A stretch of DNA of 44,088 bases, taken from positions 1-44,088 of the forward strand of contig JANXBI010000001.1 of the NCBI GenBank assembly GCA_025060675.1, written 5' to 3'. The notes beneath the pieces are model-generated. The model was not told where the DNA came from. It ran no database searches and was given only the letters and a program-made list of their open reading frames with translations. This DNA is from Candidatus Caldatribacterium sp. Its GTDB lineage: Bacteria > Atribacterota > Atribacteria > Atribacterales > Caldatribacteriaceae. Made by a program: the position numbers and the translations under genes. Below are positions 7,946 through 16,774 of the stretch, in pieces (the stretch's first letter is position 1; every line of letters begins with the position of its first letter).

Positions 7946-7966
7946 ATTATTCCAAGAAGGAATATT
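7946..7966. promoter_or_regulatory. Inverted repeat overlapping the sorC ribosome-binding site
   Basis: ATTATTCC and GGAATATT (6-bp perfect core TATTCC/GGAATA at 7948-7953 and 7959-7964) flank AAGAA, which together with the right arm is the ribosome-binding site of the SorC-family gene. A related half, GAATATTT, lies upstream at 7931. This could be the autoregulatory operator of the SorC protein, or an RNA hairpin hiding the ribosome-binding site. Confidence 0.45.
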
Positions 7967-7971
7967 CATTC

Positions 7972-8925
7972 ATGAGTGTGGATGAAGTTGAACTCTTAAC
8001 CCGGGTAGCTTGGCTTCACTTCATGGAAGGGGTCACCCAGCGGGAAATTGCAAGACACCTCGGTCTCTCCCAGCCAAAGGTGGCCCGTCTCCTTGATAAA
8101 GCCCAAAAATGTGGTATTGTGCGCATCTCCATCGCCTCTCCCTATGCGAATTGCCTCCGCATCGAAGGTGACCTCCGCCGATGCTTCCCCCACCTCAAAG
8201 ATGTCGTGGTGGTTCCAACGCCCAAGAGTGGAAATCTTTTCGAGAGCCTCGGACGAGCTGGGGCCTGGTACCTTGAGCGGGTCTTGCAGGACGGTGACCT
8301 TGTGGGAATCGCCTGGGGAAGAACCCTGAAGTCTGTGGCTTCGGCGCTCCAGGGAGTTCAGGCAAGGAATCTCAAATTCGTCACCCTTGTTGGGGGATTA
8401 ACCGCTTCAGCATCCCTCAACCCGTACACGATCGGAGAGAAGCTTGCCTCAATTTTCGGTGGGGAATGTTACTACCTTTACGCCCCAGCAGTGGTGGAGA
8501 GCGAGGAAGTCCGGAACTTCTACCTGAGTGAACGCATTAACCAAAAGACCCTTGAACTTGCCCGGAAAGCCCATTGGTCCATCGTAGGCATTGGAGCGGT
8601 GGACGCCCAGCACTCCATTTACGCCCTCACAGGATTCATCGACTACCATGAGCTTGAGCTCATTCGAAGCAAAGGCGGTGTGGGGGATATTCTTGGCCAG
8701 TTCTATGACCTCAAGGGGGAGATAATCGATACACCCCTCCACCGGCGGACGGTTGCCCTCCCCCTTGAGGATTTGCGTACCATGCAGAACGTCATAGGTA
8801 TTGCTGGGGGTAAGGAGAAGGTTGAGGCAATTCTTGGAGCGCTCCGAGGGAAGTACATCAACATCCTCATTACCGATGAGCACACAGCGCAACGTATTGT
8901 GGAACTCGAAACAAAGGGGGGATAA
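7972..8925 (+). CDS. SorC/DeoR-type sugar-responsive transcriptional regulator
   Basis: About 317 residues, the usual SorC length. An N-terminal helix-turn-helix is visible at roughly residues 20-60 (GVTQREIARHLGLSQPKVAR), followed by the sugar-phosphate-binding domain with VGIAWGRTLKSVASAL, TLVGGL and GIGAVDAQ, and GIAGGKEK near the end. SorC proteins sense phosphorylated sugars and control the operon they lead. ATG 7972 is chosen because it follows AAGAAGGA and gives the family length; a TTG at 7906 in the same frame lies in the promoter. It is the first gene of a colinear series reaching 23690 and is the likely regulator of that whole pathway. Confidence 0.88.
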   Translation: MSVDEVELLTRVAWLHFMEGVTQREIARHLGLSQPKVARLLDKAQKCGIVRISIASPYANCLRIEGDLRRCFPHLKDVVVVPTPKSGNLFESLGRAGAWYLERVLQDGDLVGIAWGRTLKSVASALQGVQARNLKFVTLVGGLTASASLNPYTIGEKLASIFGGECYYLYAPAVVESEEVRNFYLSERINQKTLELARKAHWSIVGIGAVDAQHSIYALTGFIDYHELELIRSKGGVGDILGQFYDLKGEIIDTPLHRRTVALPLEDLRTMQNVIGIAGGKEKVEAILGALRGKYINILITDEHTAQRIVELETKGG

Positions 8926-8927
8926 AG

Positions 8928-9866
8928 GTGTCTTTTATCACCTGTGTGGGGATTCTCGTTGCTGACCTTATGGGGCGACCCATCAATCGTTTTCCGGAGA
9001 AGGGGAAGCTCCTCCTTGTGGAGGAAATGGAGCTCCACGTGGGGGGATGTGCCCACAACACGGCGGTCGATTTGCGGAAGCTCGGGGAAGAGGTGCTCGT
9101 TGTGGGGAAAGTGGGAGATGACGACCTGGGGGATGTGGTCATTAATTCCCTGAAGCGCCATGGAGTTGATACCCGAGGAGTGACTAAGGACCCAAACTAC
9201 CATACTTCTGCCACCATGGTCCTCCTTGATGAAGAGGGGGAACGAACCTTTCTTCACTACCCTGGGGCGAACCAGAGTCTCCGGGCAGCGGACGTCAAGG
9301 ATGAATTCCTCCGGGGAGCAAAGGTTGTCCATGTTGCGGGAAGTTTCCTCATGCCTGGTTTTGATGGGGAAGAGACAGCAAAGGTTTTCACCCGGGCAAA
9401 GGCTTTCGGCGTTTTAACCTCTCTTGACACCGCCTGGGATGACACAGGAAAGTGGTTCGCTACCATTGCCCCAGTCCTTCCCCTCGTGGATATTTTCATC
9501 TCCAATCGGGATGAGGCCTCGCGAATCTCAGGAAAGAGCGCTCTCTCGGATGTTGCTTCATTTTTCCTCGGGTACGGTGCAAAGGTTGTGGCCATTAAGC
9601 TGGGGGAAGAGGGGAGTTTCATCATGACGAAAGAGGAGAAAATCCTTGTTCCCCCCTTCAAGGTCAAAGCTATTGATGGGACTGGTGCGGGGGATGCTTT
9701 TGCCGCAGGGTTCCTCTTTGGGTACCTCCGAGGATGGGACCTCTACGAGGTTGGGAGGTTTGCGAACGCCTGTGGGGCGATGTGTGTGGAGAAAGTGGGA
9801 GCTACAGAGGGTGTAGGGAGTTTCGCGGAGGTAAAGCGCTTCATCCAAGAACACGAGGCGGTGTAG
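8928..9866 (+). CDS. PfkB-family carbohydrate kinase
   Basis: A 312-residue ribokinase-fold kinase that should phosphorylate a sugar, sugar phosphate or related compound with ATP. It shows the N-terminal substrate motif (GGCAHNTAVDLRKLG, the equivalent of the family's GGAxxNVA), the conserved GDDDLG segment, and signature 2 with the catalytic base, DGTGAGDAFAAGF, at about residue 250. GTG 8928 is two bases after the sorC stop and follows AAGGGGGGA. Members include fructokinase, ribokinase, tagatose- and 2-keto-3-deoxygluconate kinases; the sequence does not let me choose. Position next to the MtlD-like dehydrogenase suggests a ketose substrate. Confidence 0.88.
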   Translation: MSFITCVGILVADLMGRPINRFPEKGKLLLVEEMELHVGGCAHNTAVDLRKLGEEVLVVGKVGDDDLGDVVINSLKRHGVDTRGVTKDPNYHTSATMVLLDEEGERTFLHYPGANQSLRAADVKDEFLRGAKVVHVAGSFLMPGFDGEETAKVFTRAKAFGVLTSLDTAWDDTGKWFATIAPVLPLVDIFISNRDEASRISGKSALSDVASFFLGYGAKVVAIKLGEEGSFIMTKEEKILVPPFKVKAIDGTGAGDAFAAGFLFGYLRGWDLYEVGRFANACGAMCVEKVGATEGVGSFAEVKRFIQEHEAV

Positions 9867-11050
9867 TGGTGCAGCCGTACGTGGTGCAATTTGGGGCAGG
9901 GAACATTGGGCGAGGTTTCATCGGGCATCTCCTTGAGGAGTCGGGGATTTGGACGGTGTTTGTCGAAGCCAATGAAGACCTTGTGGTGGCGCTCAGGGAA
10001 CGGGGATCGTATCCCCTCCGGCTTTTGCGGAGAGATGGGACTTTTGAAGATGTGACCATCCGTCACTTTGAGGTTTTGTCTGTGCAGGAGGAAGAAGTGG
10101 TTGCCAAGCGCATTGCCCATGCCCTTTTCATCCTCACCGCGGTTGGGGCTCGCAACCTCCCCCACGTTGCACCTCTTGTGGCCTTGGGGATACGGCAACG
10201 CATCATGCACAACCCCAAGCCCCTCAACATCTTCCTCTGCGAGAACCTTAAGGATGCTCCTCGTGTTTTTGAGGAGATGGTGCGGGAGCACCTCACATCA
10301 GAAGAGAGGCGATTCCTTAGGGAGAAGGTTGGCTTTGTGGGAACGGTCATCGCCCGGATGGTTCCGGTGGTGAGCAAGCGGTTCGGAGACCTTGACCCTC
10401 TCTGTGTTGTGGCTGAAGCGTACACCCGGCTTCCCTTCGACGTCAAGGCAGTCAAGGGGTCTTTGCCTCCCCTTGTCGGTTTTGAGGGAACGGAACACTT
10501 TACGGCGGAGGAAGAGCGAAAGCTCTTTTTCCACAACCTCGGCCACGCGGTGCTCGCCTACCTTGGGTACCGCCTTGGGCATGCCTATATCCATGAAGCC
10601 CTTGGAGATTCCCGCGTCGCTCGGGTTTTCTCTGGAGCCTGGGGAGAGGTCACCGAGGCCTTCTTTCGGAAATACCCTTTTTGGGATAAGAGAGAACACG
10701 AAGCGTACCTCTGTGACCTTCGGGAACGCTTTGCTAATCCTGCCATGATGGATACGGTGACCCGAGTGGGACGAGACCCCTTGCGGAAACTTGCTCCTGA
10801 AGACCGCCTCATTGGAGGTGCACGATTCTGCCTCGAACAGGGGGTTTTCCCTGAGAACATTGCCTGTGGATGCGCTGCTGCGCTCCTTTACGATTTTCCC
10901 GAAGATGCTGAGGCACGGGTGCTCCAGGATATGCTTACTCGGGAAGGGGTTGTCGTGGTGCTTGAGAGGGTGTGTGGTGTGTCGCCGAGAGAGCCTCTGG
11001 GAGAACGCATTCTCTTCCATTTTGAGCGGCTCAAGAAAGGAGTGCTTTAG
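9866..11050 (+). CDS. Mannitol-1-phosphate 5-dehydrogenase-like polyol dehydrogenase
   Basis: About 394 residues, near the size of MtlD (about 380). The N-terminal VQFGAGNIGRGFIGHLL is the hallmark NAD-binding motif of mannitol-1-phosphate dehydrogenases. FVGTVIARMVP and the VKGSLPPLVGFEGTE segment belong to the long-chain mannitol dehydrogenase family. The enzyme class interconverts polyol phosphates and ketose phosphates with NAD(H). GTG 9866 overlaps the pfkB stop by one base; GTG 9869 is equally possible. An upstream in-frame extension to 9734 lies inside pfkB and is rejected. With no PTS genes here, the substrate would be made by one of the operon's kinases, so it need not be mannitol 1-phosphate. 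Confidence 0.85.
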   Translation: MVQPYVVQFGAGNIGRGFIGHLLEESGIWTVFVEANEDLVVALRERGSYPLRLLRRDGTFEDVTIRHFEVLSVQEEEVVAKRIAHALFILTAVGARNLPHVAPLVALGIRQRIMHNPKPLNIFLCENLKDAPRVFEEMVREHLTSEERRFLREKVGFVGTVIARMVPVVSKRFGDLDPLCVVAEAYTRLPFDVKAVKGSLPPLVGFEGTEHFTAEEERKLFFHNLGHAVLAYLGYRLGHAYIHEALGDSRVARVFSGAWGEVTEAFFRKYPFWDKREHEAYLCDLRERFANPAMMDTVTRVGRDPLRKLAPEDRLIGGARFCLEQGVFPENIACGCAAALLYDFPEDAEARVLQDMLTREGVVVVLERVCGVSPREPLGERILFHFERLKKGVL

Positions 11051-11061
11051 GGGGTGATGGT

Positions 11062-13104
11062 ATGGAAACGCGGGTAGCCTCAAAAGCTGTGCGGATGGAA
11101 TCGAAAGAGCGGCTTCTTGGGATGTACCGGGATATGCTCCGTATTCGCCGCTTTGAGGAGACAGTGAGCGACTTGTTCAGTCAGGATAAAATCCGAGGAA
11201 CAACCCATCTCTACATTGGGGAGGAAGCAGTGGCGGTTGGTGCCTGTTACGCCATTCGCCCTGATGATTACATCACCTCAACGCACCGAGGCCATGGCCA
11301 CTGCATCGCCAAAGGAGCACGTCTTGATCGGATGATGGCCGAGCTCTATGGGAAAATCGATGGGTACTGCAAGGGGAAGGGTGGCTCTCTCCATATTGCG
11401 GACCTCACCGCCGGGAACCTGGGGGCCAATGGCATCGTTGGCGGGGGAATCCCCATTGCTGTTGGTTCAGGCCTTACTGCAAAGCACAAAAACACCGGTA
11501 GAGTCACCGTATGCTTTTTCGGAGATGGGGCGGCAAACACCGGTGCATTCCACGAGGCCTTAAACCTTGCTGCCATCTGGAAGCTCCCTGTGGTCTTCGT
11601 CTGTGAGAATAACCTCTATGCCATGTCTATGCCAGTCAAGGAGGCCTTTCCCATCCAAGATATTGCTGAGCGTGCTGCCGCCTACGGAATGCCAGGGATT
11701 GTCGTTGATGGTATGGATGTTCTTGCGGTGAAAGAGGCGGTGGAAGAGGCGGCAGAGCGAGCCCGCCGGGGTGAGGGACCAACGCTCATCGAGTGCAAGA
11801 CGTATCGGTACCTTGGGCACTCAAAGAACGACCCTCGGGCATACCGGACCCGCGAAGAAGAACAGGAGTGGAAAGCGCGAGACCCTATCAAACGCTACCG
11901 CCTGTGGCTCCTTGAGCAAGGTGTGGCGAAAGAAGAGGAGCTTGAGAGGATTCACGAAGAAGTTGAGAGAGAAATCGAAGAGGCTATCGCCTTCGCCGAG
12001 CAGAGTCCCTACCCACCCTTAGAGGAAATCACCAAAGACGTCTATGTGGAGGAGGACTTTGCCGAAATCGAGCGGAAGAAGGGTACAAGGGTCGTGCGGA
12101 GCATTAAAGAGTTTGATCCAGCGAAGATGCGGGTTATCACCTACCGAGATGCTCTCAATGAAGCGCTGCGGGAGGAAATGCGCCGGGACGAGAACGTCGT
12201 CCTCATCGGAGAGGACATCGGCCTCTACGGGGGAGCCTATGGGGTAACCCGGGGTCTCTGGCAGGAGTTTGGGGGAGAACGCGTCCGGAATACCCCTATC
12301 TCTGAAGCGGCAATTGTAGGTTGCTGCGTTGGGGCGGCAATGACTGGACTCCGTCCGGTAGGGGAGATCATGTACGTGGACTTCATGACCCTTTGCATGG
12401 ATCAGCTCGTGAACCAAGGGGCAAAGATTCGCTACATGTTCGGTGGGAAAGCTCGAGTCCCTATGGTCATCCGCACCGAGGGTGGATGTGGCCGCTCCTC
12501 CGGTGCCCAGCACGCTCAAAGCCTTGAGGCCTGGTTTATCCATGTCCCAGGGCTTAAAGTCGTTATGCCAGCAACACCTTTTGACGCGAAAGGACTCCTC
12601 AAGGCAGCAATCCGTGAGGATAATCCTATTCTCTTTATCGAACACAAGATGCTCTATAACACCAAGGGTCCTGTCCCTGAAGAGGAGTACATCATTCCCA
12701 TTGGCGTTGCCGATGTGAAGCGAGAAGGAAGGGATGTTACCATTGTCGCTTACTCCCGAATGCTCCTTGTAGCCCTTGAGGCAGCGGAAATCCTTGCTCA
12801 AGAGGGTATTGAGGCGGAGGTTGTGGACCCAAGAACGCTTCTTCCCCTTGATATTGAGACCATTTGCGCATCGGTGCGGAAAACGAATCGAGTGATCCTC
12901 GTGTACGAGGGGTGTAAGACGGGGGGTGCGGGGGCAGAAATCGCTGCACAGATTATGGAACACGCTTTCGACTACCTTGATGCTCCCATTGTCCGTCTTG
13001 GGGCTGCCGATGCGCCAGTCCCTTGTAGCCGTTACCTCGAGGACAACTCTATCCCTCGGGTAGAGGACATTGTTCAGGCAGCACGGTCTTTGTGTGGGAA
13101 GTAG
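11062..13104 (+). CDS. Fused E1 alpha-beta, TPP-dependent dehydrogenase of acetoin-dehydrogenase type
   Basis: A 680-residue protein joining the alpha (about 12-330) and beta (about 352-680) E1 subunits of a 2-oxoacid/acetoin dehydrogenase complex. The alpha part has LGANGIVGGGIPIAVGSGL and the TPP motif GDGAANTGAFHEALNLAA ending in ENN; both resemble AcoA more than PdhA. The beta part has VLIGEDIGLYGGAYGVTRGL, RNTPISEAAIVG and RTEGGCGRSSGAQHAQSLE, like AcoB. Such complexes transfer an acyl group from the TPP adduct to lipoyl-E2, here the protein at 21112. ATG 11062 follows AGGGGGTGA. It sits among sugar kinases, 8 kb from its E2 partner gene, with no E3 in view. Fused E1 proteins are known, so the fusion is not an error. 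Substrate unproven. Confidence 0.85.
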   Translation: METRVASKAVRMESKERLLGMYRDMLRIRRFEETVSDLFSQDKIRGTTHLYIGEEAVAVGACYAIRPDDYITSTHRGHGHCIAKGARLDRMMAELYGKIDGYCKGKGGSLHIADLTAGNLGANGIVGGGIPIAVGSGLTAKHKNTGRVTVCFFGDGAANTGAFHEALNLAAIWKLPVVFVCENNLYAMSMPVKEAFPIQDIAERAAAYGMPGIVVDGMDVLAVKEAVEEAAERARRGEGPTLIECKTYRYLGHSKNDPRAYRTREEEQEWKARDPIKRYRLWLLEQGVAKEEELERIHEEVEREIEEAIAFAEQSPYPPLEEITKDVYVEEDFAEIERKKGTRVVRSIKEFDPAKMRVITYRDALNEALREEMRRDENVVLIGEDIGLYGGAYGVTRGLWQEFGGERVRNTPISEAAIVGCCVGAAMTGLRPVGEIMYVDFMTLCMDQLVNQGAKIRYMFGGKARVPMVIRTEGGCGRSSGAQHAQSLEAWFIHVPGLKVVMPATPFDAKGLLKAAIREDNPILFIEHKMLYNTKGPVPEEEYIIPIGVADVKREGRDVTIVAYSRMLLVALEAAEILAQEGIEAEVVDPRTLLPLDIETICASVRKTNRVILVYEGCKTGGAGAEIAAQIMEHAFDYLDAPIVRLGAADAPVPCSRYLEDNSIPRVEDIVQAARSLCGK

Positions 13105-13105
13105 G

Positions 13106-14266
13106 ATGGAACGGAAGGCGGTTCTTCGGCTTTCAGCGATAGTTGGTATTGCCTTCTTTTTCCTCGCCGTGTCCATGCTCATCACCGGGGCAGTCCTTCC
13201 CCGGTGGATTGAGCTCTTCCATCTTTCTGCTGCCCGGGCAGGACGCCTTTTCGCCTTTTACTACTTCCCGTATGTTGTGACGACCTTTGTGAGTGGGGCG
13301 CTCTGTGACCTTTTTGGGAAGAAACCAATCCTTGTTCTGAGCCAAGCTTTCCTTGCCCTGGGGTTTTTCGTGGTGAGTCTTGCGGAGAGTTTTCCCACCA
13401 TCGAGTGGGGGATATTCCTTGCAGGAGTCGGTGGGGGTTTCTGCGAGGCACCCCTTACTGGCCTCCTCTCTCAGATTTTTCCAGGACGTGAAGGCACAGC
13501 GCTCAACTTGAGCCAGATTTCCTTCGGCCTTGGGGCAGCGGTGGGTCCTTACCTTGCTGGATTTCTCTTGTCCCGTGAGGTGAGTTTCAGGGTACTCTAC
13601 TTTGTTCCTGGGGTGTTCTCGGTTTTCCTGTTCTGGCTCCTCCTTCGGGAACGGGAGCTTTTTGCCCTGGAGCGCAACGAACGCTTCTCCTTTGAGAACC
13701 TCAAGGCCCTCGCGCCCTTCGCCACTCTTCTTGGAGCGAGTTTTCTGGCCATTTTCCTCTATGTGGGGGCAGAGATTGGTTCCTCTGCTTGGATGAGCAC
13801 GTACTTTGTTCGGGAACTTGGGGAAAGCATTGCTTTAGGTGGCGCGGCGATGGGGATGTTCTGGGGTACAATGACCGTCGGAAGGCTCGTTTTCGGGTTC
13901 CTCGCCCGGCGTGTGTCGTACCTCTTGCTCCTCCGTGCTGCCGTCCTTCTGGGTCTCTTTGGTCTTTTGGGGCTCAACATCGCTCGTCAAGTGTCTTTTG
14001 CCCTTTTGTCCCTCCTTGTTCTTGGTTTCGGTTTTGCACCCATCTGGCCACTTGTTGTCGCCTGGGTGGCAAAGCACACGAACAAGCTCCAAGCTACGGC
14101 GATTGGCCTTACGGTAGCCTCTGGGGGTCTTGGAGCGCTCTTTTTTCCTTGGTTCATGGGAGTGGTGGCAGACAGCATCGGACTGCGGAGGGTTTTCCTT
14201 GTGGCCCTTGTGCTTGTGGTGGCGCTCTTTGGGGTGACGGAAAGCCCGCTCTTTCGGAGGGATTAG
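13106..14266 (+). CDS. MFS transporter
   Basis: About 386 residues with roughly twelve hydrophobic segments, a major facilitator. It begins with a basic N-terminus and a long helix, the loop after helix 2 contains CDLFGKKP (the family's DRxGRK-like motif A), and the second half has a charged loop and FLARRVSYLLLLRA, the repeat of motif A. It would import the operon's sugar or polyol, or export a product. ATG 13106 is one base after the E1 stop and follows GGGAAGTAGG; the frame reaches back to 13070 inside E1, which is rejected. No other transporter is present in this 13-gene series. Confidence 0.85.
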   Translation: MERKAVLRLSAIVGIAFFFLAVSMLITGAVLPRWIELFHLSAARAGRLFAFYYFPYVVTTFVSGALCDLFGKKPILVLSQAFLALGFFVVSLAESFPTIEWGIFLAGVGGGFCEAPLTGLLSQIFPGREGTALNLSQISFGLGAAVGPYLAGFLLSREVSFRVLYFVPGVFSVFLFWLLLRERELFALERNERFSFENLKALAPFATLLGASFLAIFLYVGAEIGSSAWMSTYFVRELGESIALGGAAMGMFWGTMTVGRLVFGFLARRVSYLLLLRAAVLLGLFGLLGLNIARQVSFALLSLLVLGFGFAPIWPLVVAWVAKHTNKLQATAIGLTVASGGLGALFFPWFMGVVADSIGLRRVFLVALVLVVALFGVTESPLFRRD

Positions 14267-14269
14267 GCC

Positions 14270-15799
14270 GTGGCGCTACTTGGGATTGATGTGGGAACGG
14301 GTGGATGTAAAGTTGTGGCCTTTCGGGAAAATGGAGAAGTGCTCGCTTTAGCCTTTCGCGAGTACCCCTTCATAACCCCAAGACCAGGATGGCTTGAGAT
14401 TGACCCAAGGTGCATTGTGCAAGCGGTGCGCGAGGCGCTCCAAGAGGTGGTAAGCCGTACTCCTGTGTCCATCGATGCCTTAGCGGTGACTTCCCATGGG
14501 GAAACCCTTGTTCCCCTTGGGCAGGATGGTACCCCTCTGGCTATGGCCATTGCCAACTTTGATACTCGGGCCAACAGGTATGTGAAGCTTTTCCGGGAAC
14601 GCTTTGACCCTATGGTCCTTTTTGCCATGACTGGGATGCCCCTTCATGGAATGTACACGGTGAATAAAATCCTCTGGTTTCGGGATCACAAGCCCCAGAT
14701 TTTTGAGAAGACGTGGAAATTCTCCTGTGTAGCGGACTTTATCACCTCTTACCTCACCGGGGAAGAACCAGTCATGGACTACTCCCTTGCCTCCCGAACC
14801 ATGATGCTCGATGTGCGGAAGAAAACGTGGGCAAAAGAAATCCTTGAGGCAGTACACCTTGAAGAGGAGAGGCTTCCGAAGCTCCTTCCCGCAGGATCTT
14901 TTGTAGGGTACCTTCGAGGCGATCTTGCCTGTGAGCTTGGTCTACAGGGCAAGGTTCCCGTCGCCATTGGGGGACATGACCAGCCCTGTGGAGTCTTGGG
15001 TTGTGGGGTGCGAAGGCATGGTGAAGCGATGTACAGTATTGGTACCTCAGAGTGTGTGGCGCTCCATATTGGTCCTGAGCCCCTGCTCGGTCAGGGTATG
15101 ATGGAGCATGGATTTTGTGCTTCCCCCCATGTGGGCGAGAACGCCTACCTCACCTTGGCGTACATTGCCTCGGGGGGATCCGTTGTCCGCTGGTTTCGAG
15201 ATGTCCTGGCTTTAGACATTAAAGCGAGAACCTCAGACCCCTATCGAGAACTCTTCGCCCACCTGCCACAGCATCCGGTTTCCGTTTTTGTTCTGCCCCA
15301 TTTTGCCGGTTCTGGAACACCATACCTTGATGAGCATTCACGAGGGGCCATTGTTGGCTTGACTTTGGCGGCGTCGCGCTTTGACATTCTCCGGGGGATT
15401 CTGGAAAGCTTGACGTACGAGATGCGTTTGAATCTCGACCTCCTTGCCTCCTTTGGTCTTCCAGTTTTTGACCTTCGGGTCATTGGGGGAGGAGCGCGAT
15501 CTCCCGAATGGTTGCGCATCAAGGCAGACATCCTGGGGAAACCACTGTTCCTTCCTGAGGTGGAAGAGGCGGTCGCTTTAGGAACAGCGATTCTTGCAGG
15601 GAAAATGCGAGGGGTTTTCGCCGATACGCGGGAAGGTATTGAGGCTATGGTGCGGTTCCGTGGGGAGGTACGCCCCTCACCGCAACATGCGGTGTATGAG
15701 AGGTACTATGAGGTGTACCGGAAGTTGTACAATGGTCTTCGGGAAATCAATGTCCTCATCAGCAGACTTGAGGGAAAGGAGGAAGACGATGAAGAGTAA
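14270..15799 (+). CDS. FGGY-family carbohydrate kinase (first of two)
   Basis: A 509-residue sugar kinase of the xylulokinase/glycerol kinase fold. Seen: phosphate-1 loop LLGIDVGTGGCKVVAF at the N-terminus, SHGETLVPLG, the catalytic segment IGGHDQPCGVLGCG with the Asp base near residue 240, and the C-terminal VIGGGARSPEWLRIKADILG nucleotide-binding region. GTG 14270 follows GGAGG with 9 bases of spacing and starts 3 bases after the MFS stop. It resembles the kinase at 16775 along its whole length (shared TGMPL, TVNKILW, SLASRTMM/PLASRTMM, GGHDQPCG), so the two are paralogues placed either side of the isomerase gene. The substrate is probably a ketose or polyol. Confidence 0.9.
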   Translation: MALLGIDVGTGGCKVVAFRENGEVLALAFREYPFITPRPGWLEIDPRCIVQAVREALQEVVSRTPVSIDALAVTSHGETLVPLGQDGTPLAMAIANFDTRANRYVKLFRERFDPMVLFAMTGMPLHGMYTVNKILWFRDHKPQIFEKTWKFSCVADFITSYLTGEEPVMDYSLASRTMMLDVRKKTWAKEILEAVHLEEERLPKLLPAGSFVGYLRGDLACELGLQGKVPVAIGGHDQPCGVLGCGVRRHGEAMYSIGTSECVALHIGPEPLLGQGMMEHGFCASPHVGENAYLTLAYIASGGSVVRWFRDVLALDIKARTSDPYRELFAHLPQHPVSVFVLPHFAGSGTPYLDEHSRGAIVGLTLAASRFDILRGILESLTYEMRLNLDLLASFGLPVFDLRVIGGGARSPEWLRIKADILGKPLFLPEVEEAVALGTAILAGKMRGVFADTREGIEAMVRFRGEVRPSPQHAVYERYYEVYRKLYNGLREINVLISRLEGKEEDDEE

Positions 15800-16760
15800 A
15801 GGATTTGCCACGGGAATTTGGGTGTTCGGGGGATGTCCGGATCGTTTCTGTCCTCGAGGGTACAAGGAAGATGTGCCTCTTGAGAAAGCTCTCGATGCCA
15901 TTGCCGCTGTTGCCGACCTTAAAGGGGTCATCATGCACTACCCAAATCCCATCAACGAGGAAACCGCCGAGCACATCAAGGAAGAGCTTCGGGCGCGTGG
16001 TCTTGCTCTGGCTTCCTGTGATGTGGACCTCTTTGGGGATCCAGTCTTTGCTTTGGGGAGCTTGATGTCTGAGAGTGCAGAGGTTCGGAGACGTGCCATC
16101 GAACTTGCTAAGAAGGCTATGGATATGGCTGAGTACTTTGGAGCAGAGGTCATGAATCTGTGGCCAGGACAGGATGGTTTTGACTATCCCTTTCAGATTG
16201 ATTACCGCGCCCAGTGGGACCTCCTCATCGATGCCTTGCGGGAGATTGCAAGCCACAATCCCCGAGTCAAGCTGAGCCTTGAATACAAGTTGCGAGAGCC
16301 CCGGACGCACTCCACCATTGCCACTTCTGGTCTTGCCCTTTTCCTTGCTCGAGAGGTTGGCCTTCCTAACGTCGGAGTCACCATTGACCTTGGGCACTCT
16401 TTCAATTGCAAGGAATCTCCTGGAAATGTTGTGGCGCTCCTCTCCCGCTTTGGGAAACTCTTTGCCCTTCACCTCAACGACAACTTCCGGGACTGGGACG
16501 ACGATATGGCGGTAGGAACGGTGCACTTCTTTGAAACTCTTGAGTTTCTCTATTACCTCTACCACTCGAACTACGAAGGATGGCTTGGCCTCGATATTTT
16601 CCCATACCGGGAGAACCCTGCTCTAGCCTGTGAGGTGAGTATTGAGAATATCAAAATGATGCTTGCTATTGTGGAAAGGATTGACGTTGCCACCCTCCGG
16701 GAGTACCAGAAGAACGCTGATGCTTTCGCTGCTTTTCGGTACATCCGAAGCCTCATCTGA
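15789..16760 (+). CDS. TIM-barrel sugar isomerase/epimerase
   Basis: About 323 residues of the xylose-isomerase-like TIM-barrel (AP-endonuclease-2) superfamily. Candidate metal ligands occur at the ends of strands: LSLEYKLRE (Glu), TIDLGHS (Asp/His), ALHLNDNFRDWDDDMAVG (His, Asp) and LGLDIFPYRE. The HLNDN-x-DDD-x-x-x-G arrangement recalls RhaI-type rhamnose isomerases, so an aldose-ketose isomerase or ketose epimerase is likely. ATG 15789 follows AAAGGAGG and overlaps the upstream kinase by 11 bases, a tight translational coupling that suggests the kinase acts on this enzyme's product or substrate. The upstream in-frame extension to 15594 is a shadow of the kinase. Confidence 0.85.
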   Translation: MKSKGFATGIWVFGGCPDRFCPRGYKEDVPLEKALDAIAAVADLKGVIMHYPNPINEETAEHIKEELRARGLALASCDVDLFGDPVFALGSLMSESAEVRRRAIELAKKAMDMAEYFGAEVMNLWPGQDGFDYPFQIDYRAQWDLLIDALREIASHNPRVKLSLEYKLREPRTHSTIATSGLALFLAREVGLPNVGVTIDLGHSFNCKESPGNVVALLSRFGKLFALHLNDNFRDWDDDMAVGTVHFFETLEFLYYLYHSNYEGWLGLDIFPYRENPALACEVSIENIKMMLAIVERIDVATLREYQKNADAFAAFRYIRSLI

Positions 16761-16774
16761 GGGGGCGAGAAGGT

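Noticed and set aside
12019..13185. Minus-strand open frame of 388 residues opposite E1
   Set aside because: Antisense of a conserved E1-beta coding region; composition is unnatural and there is no start signal.
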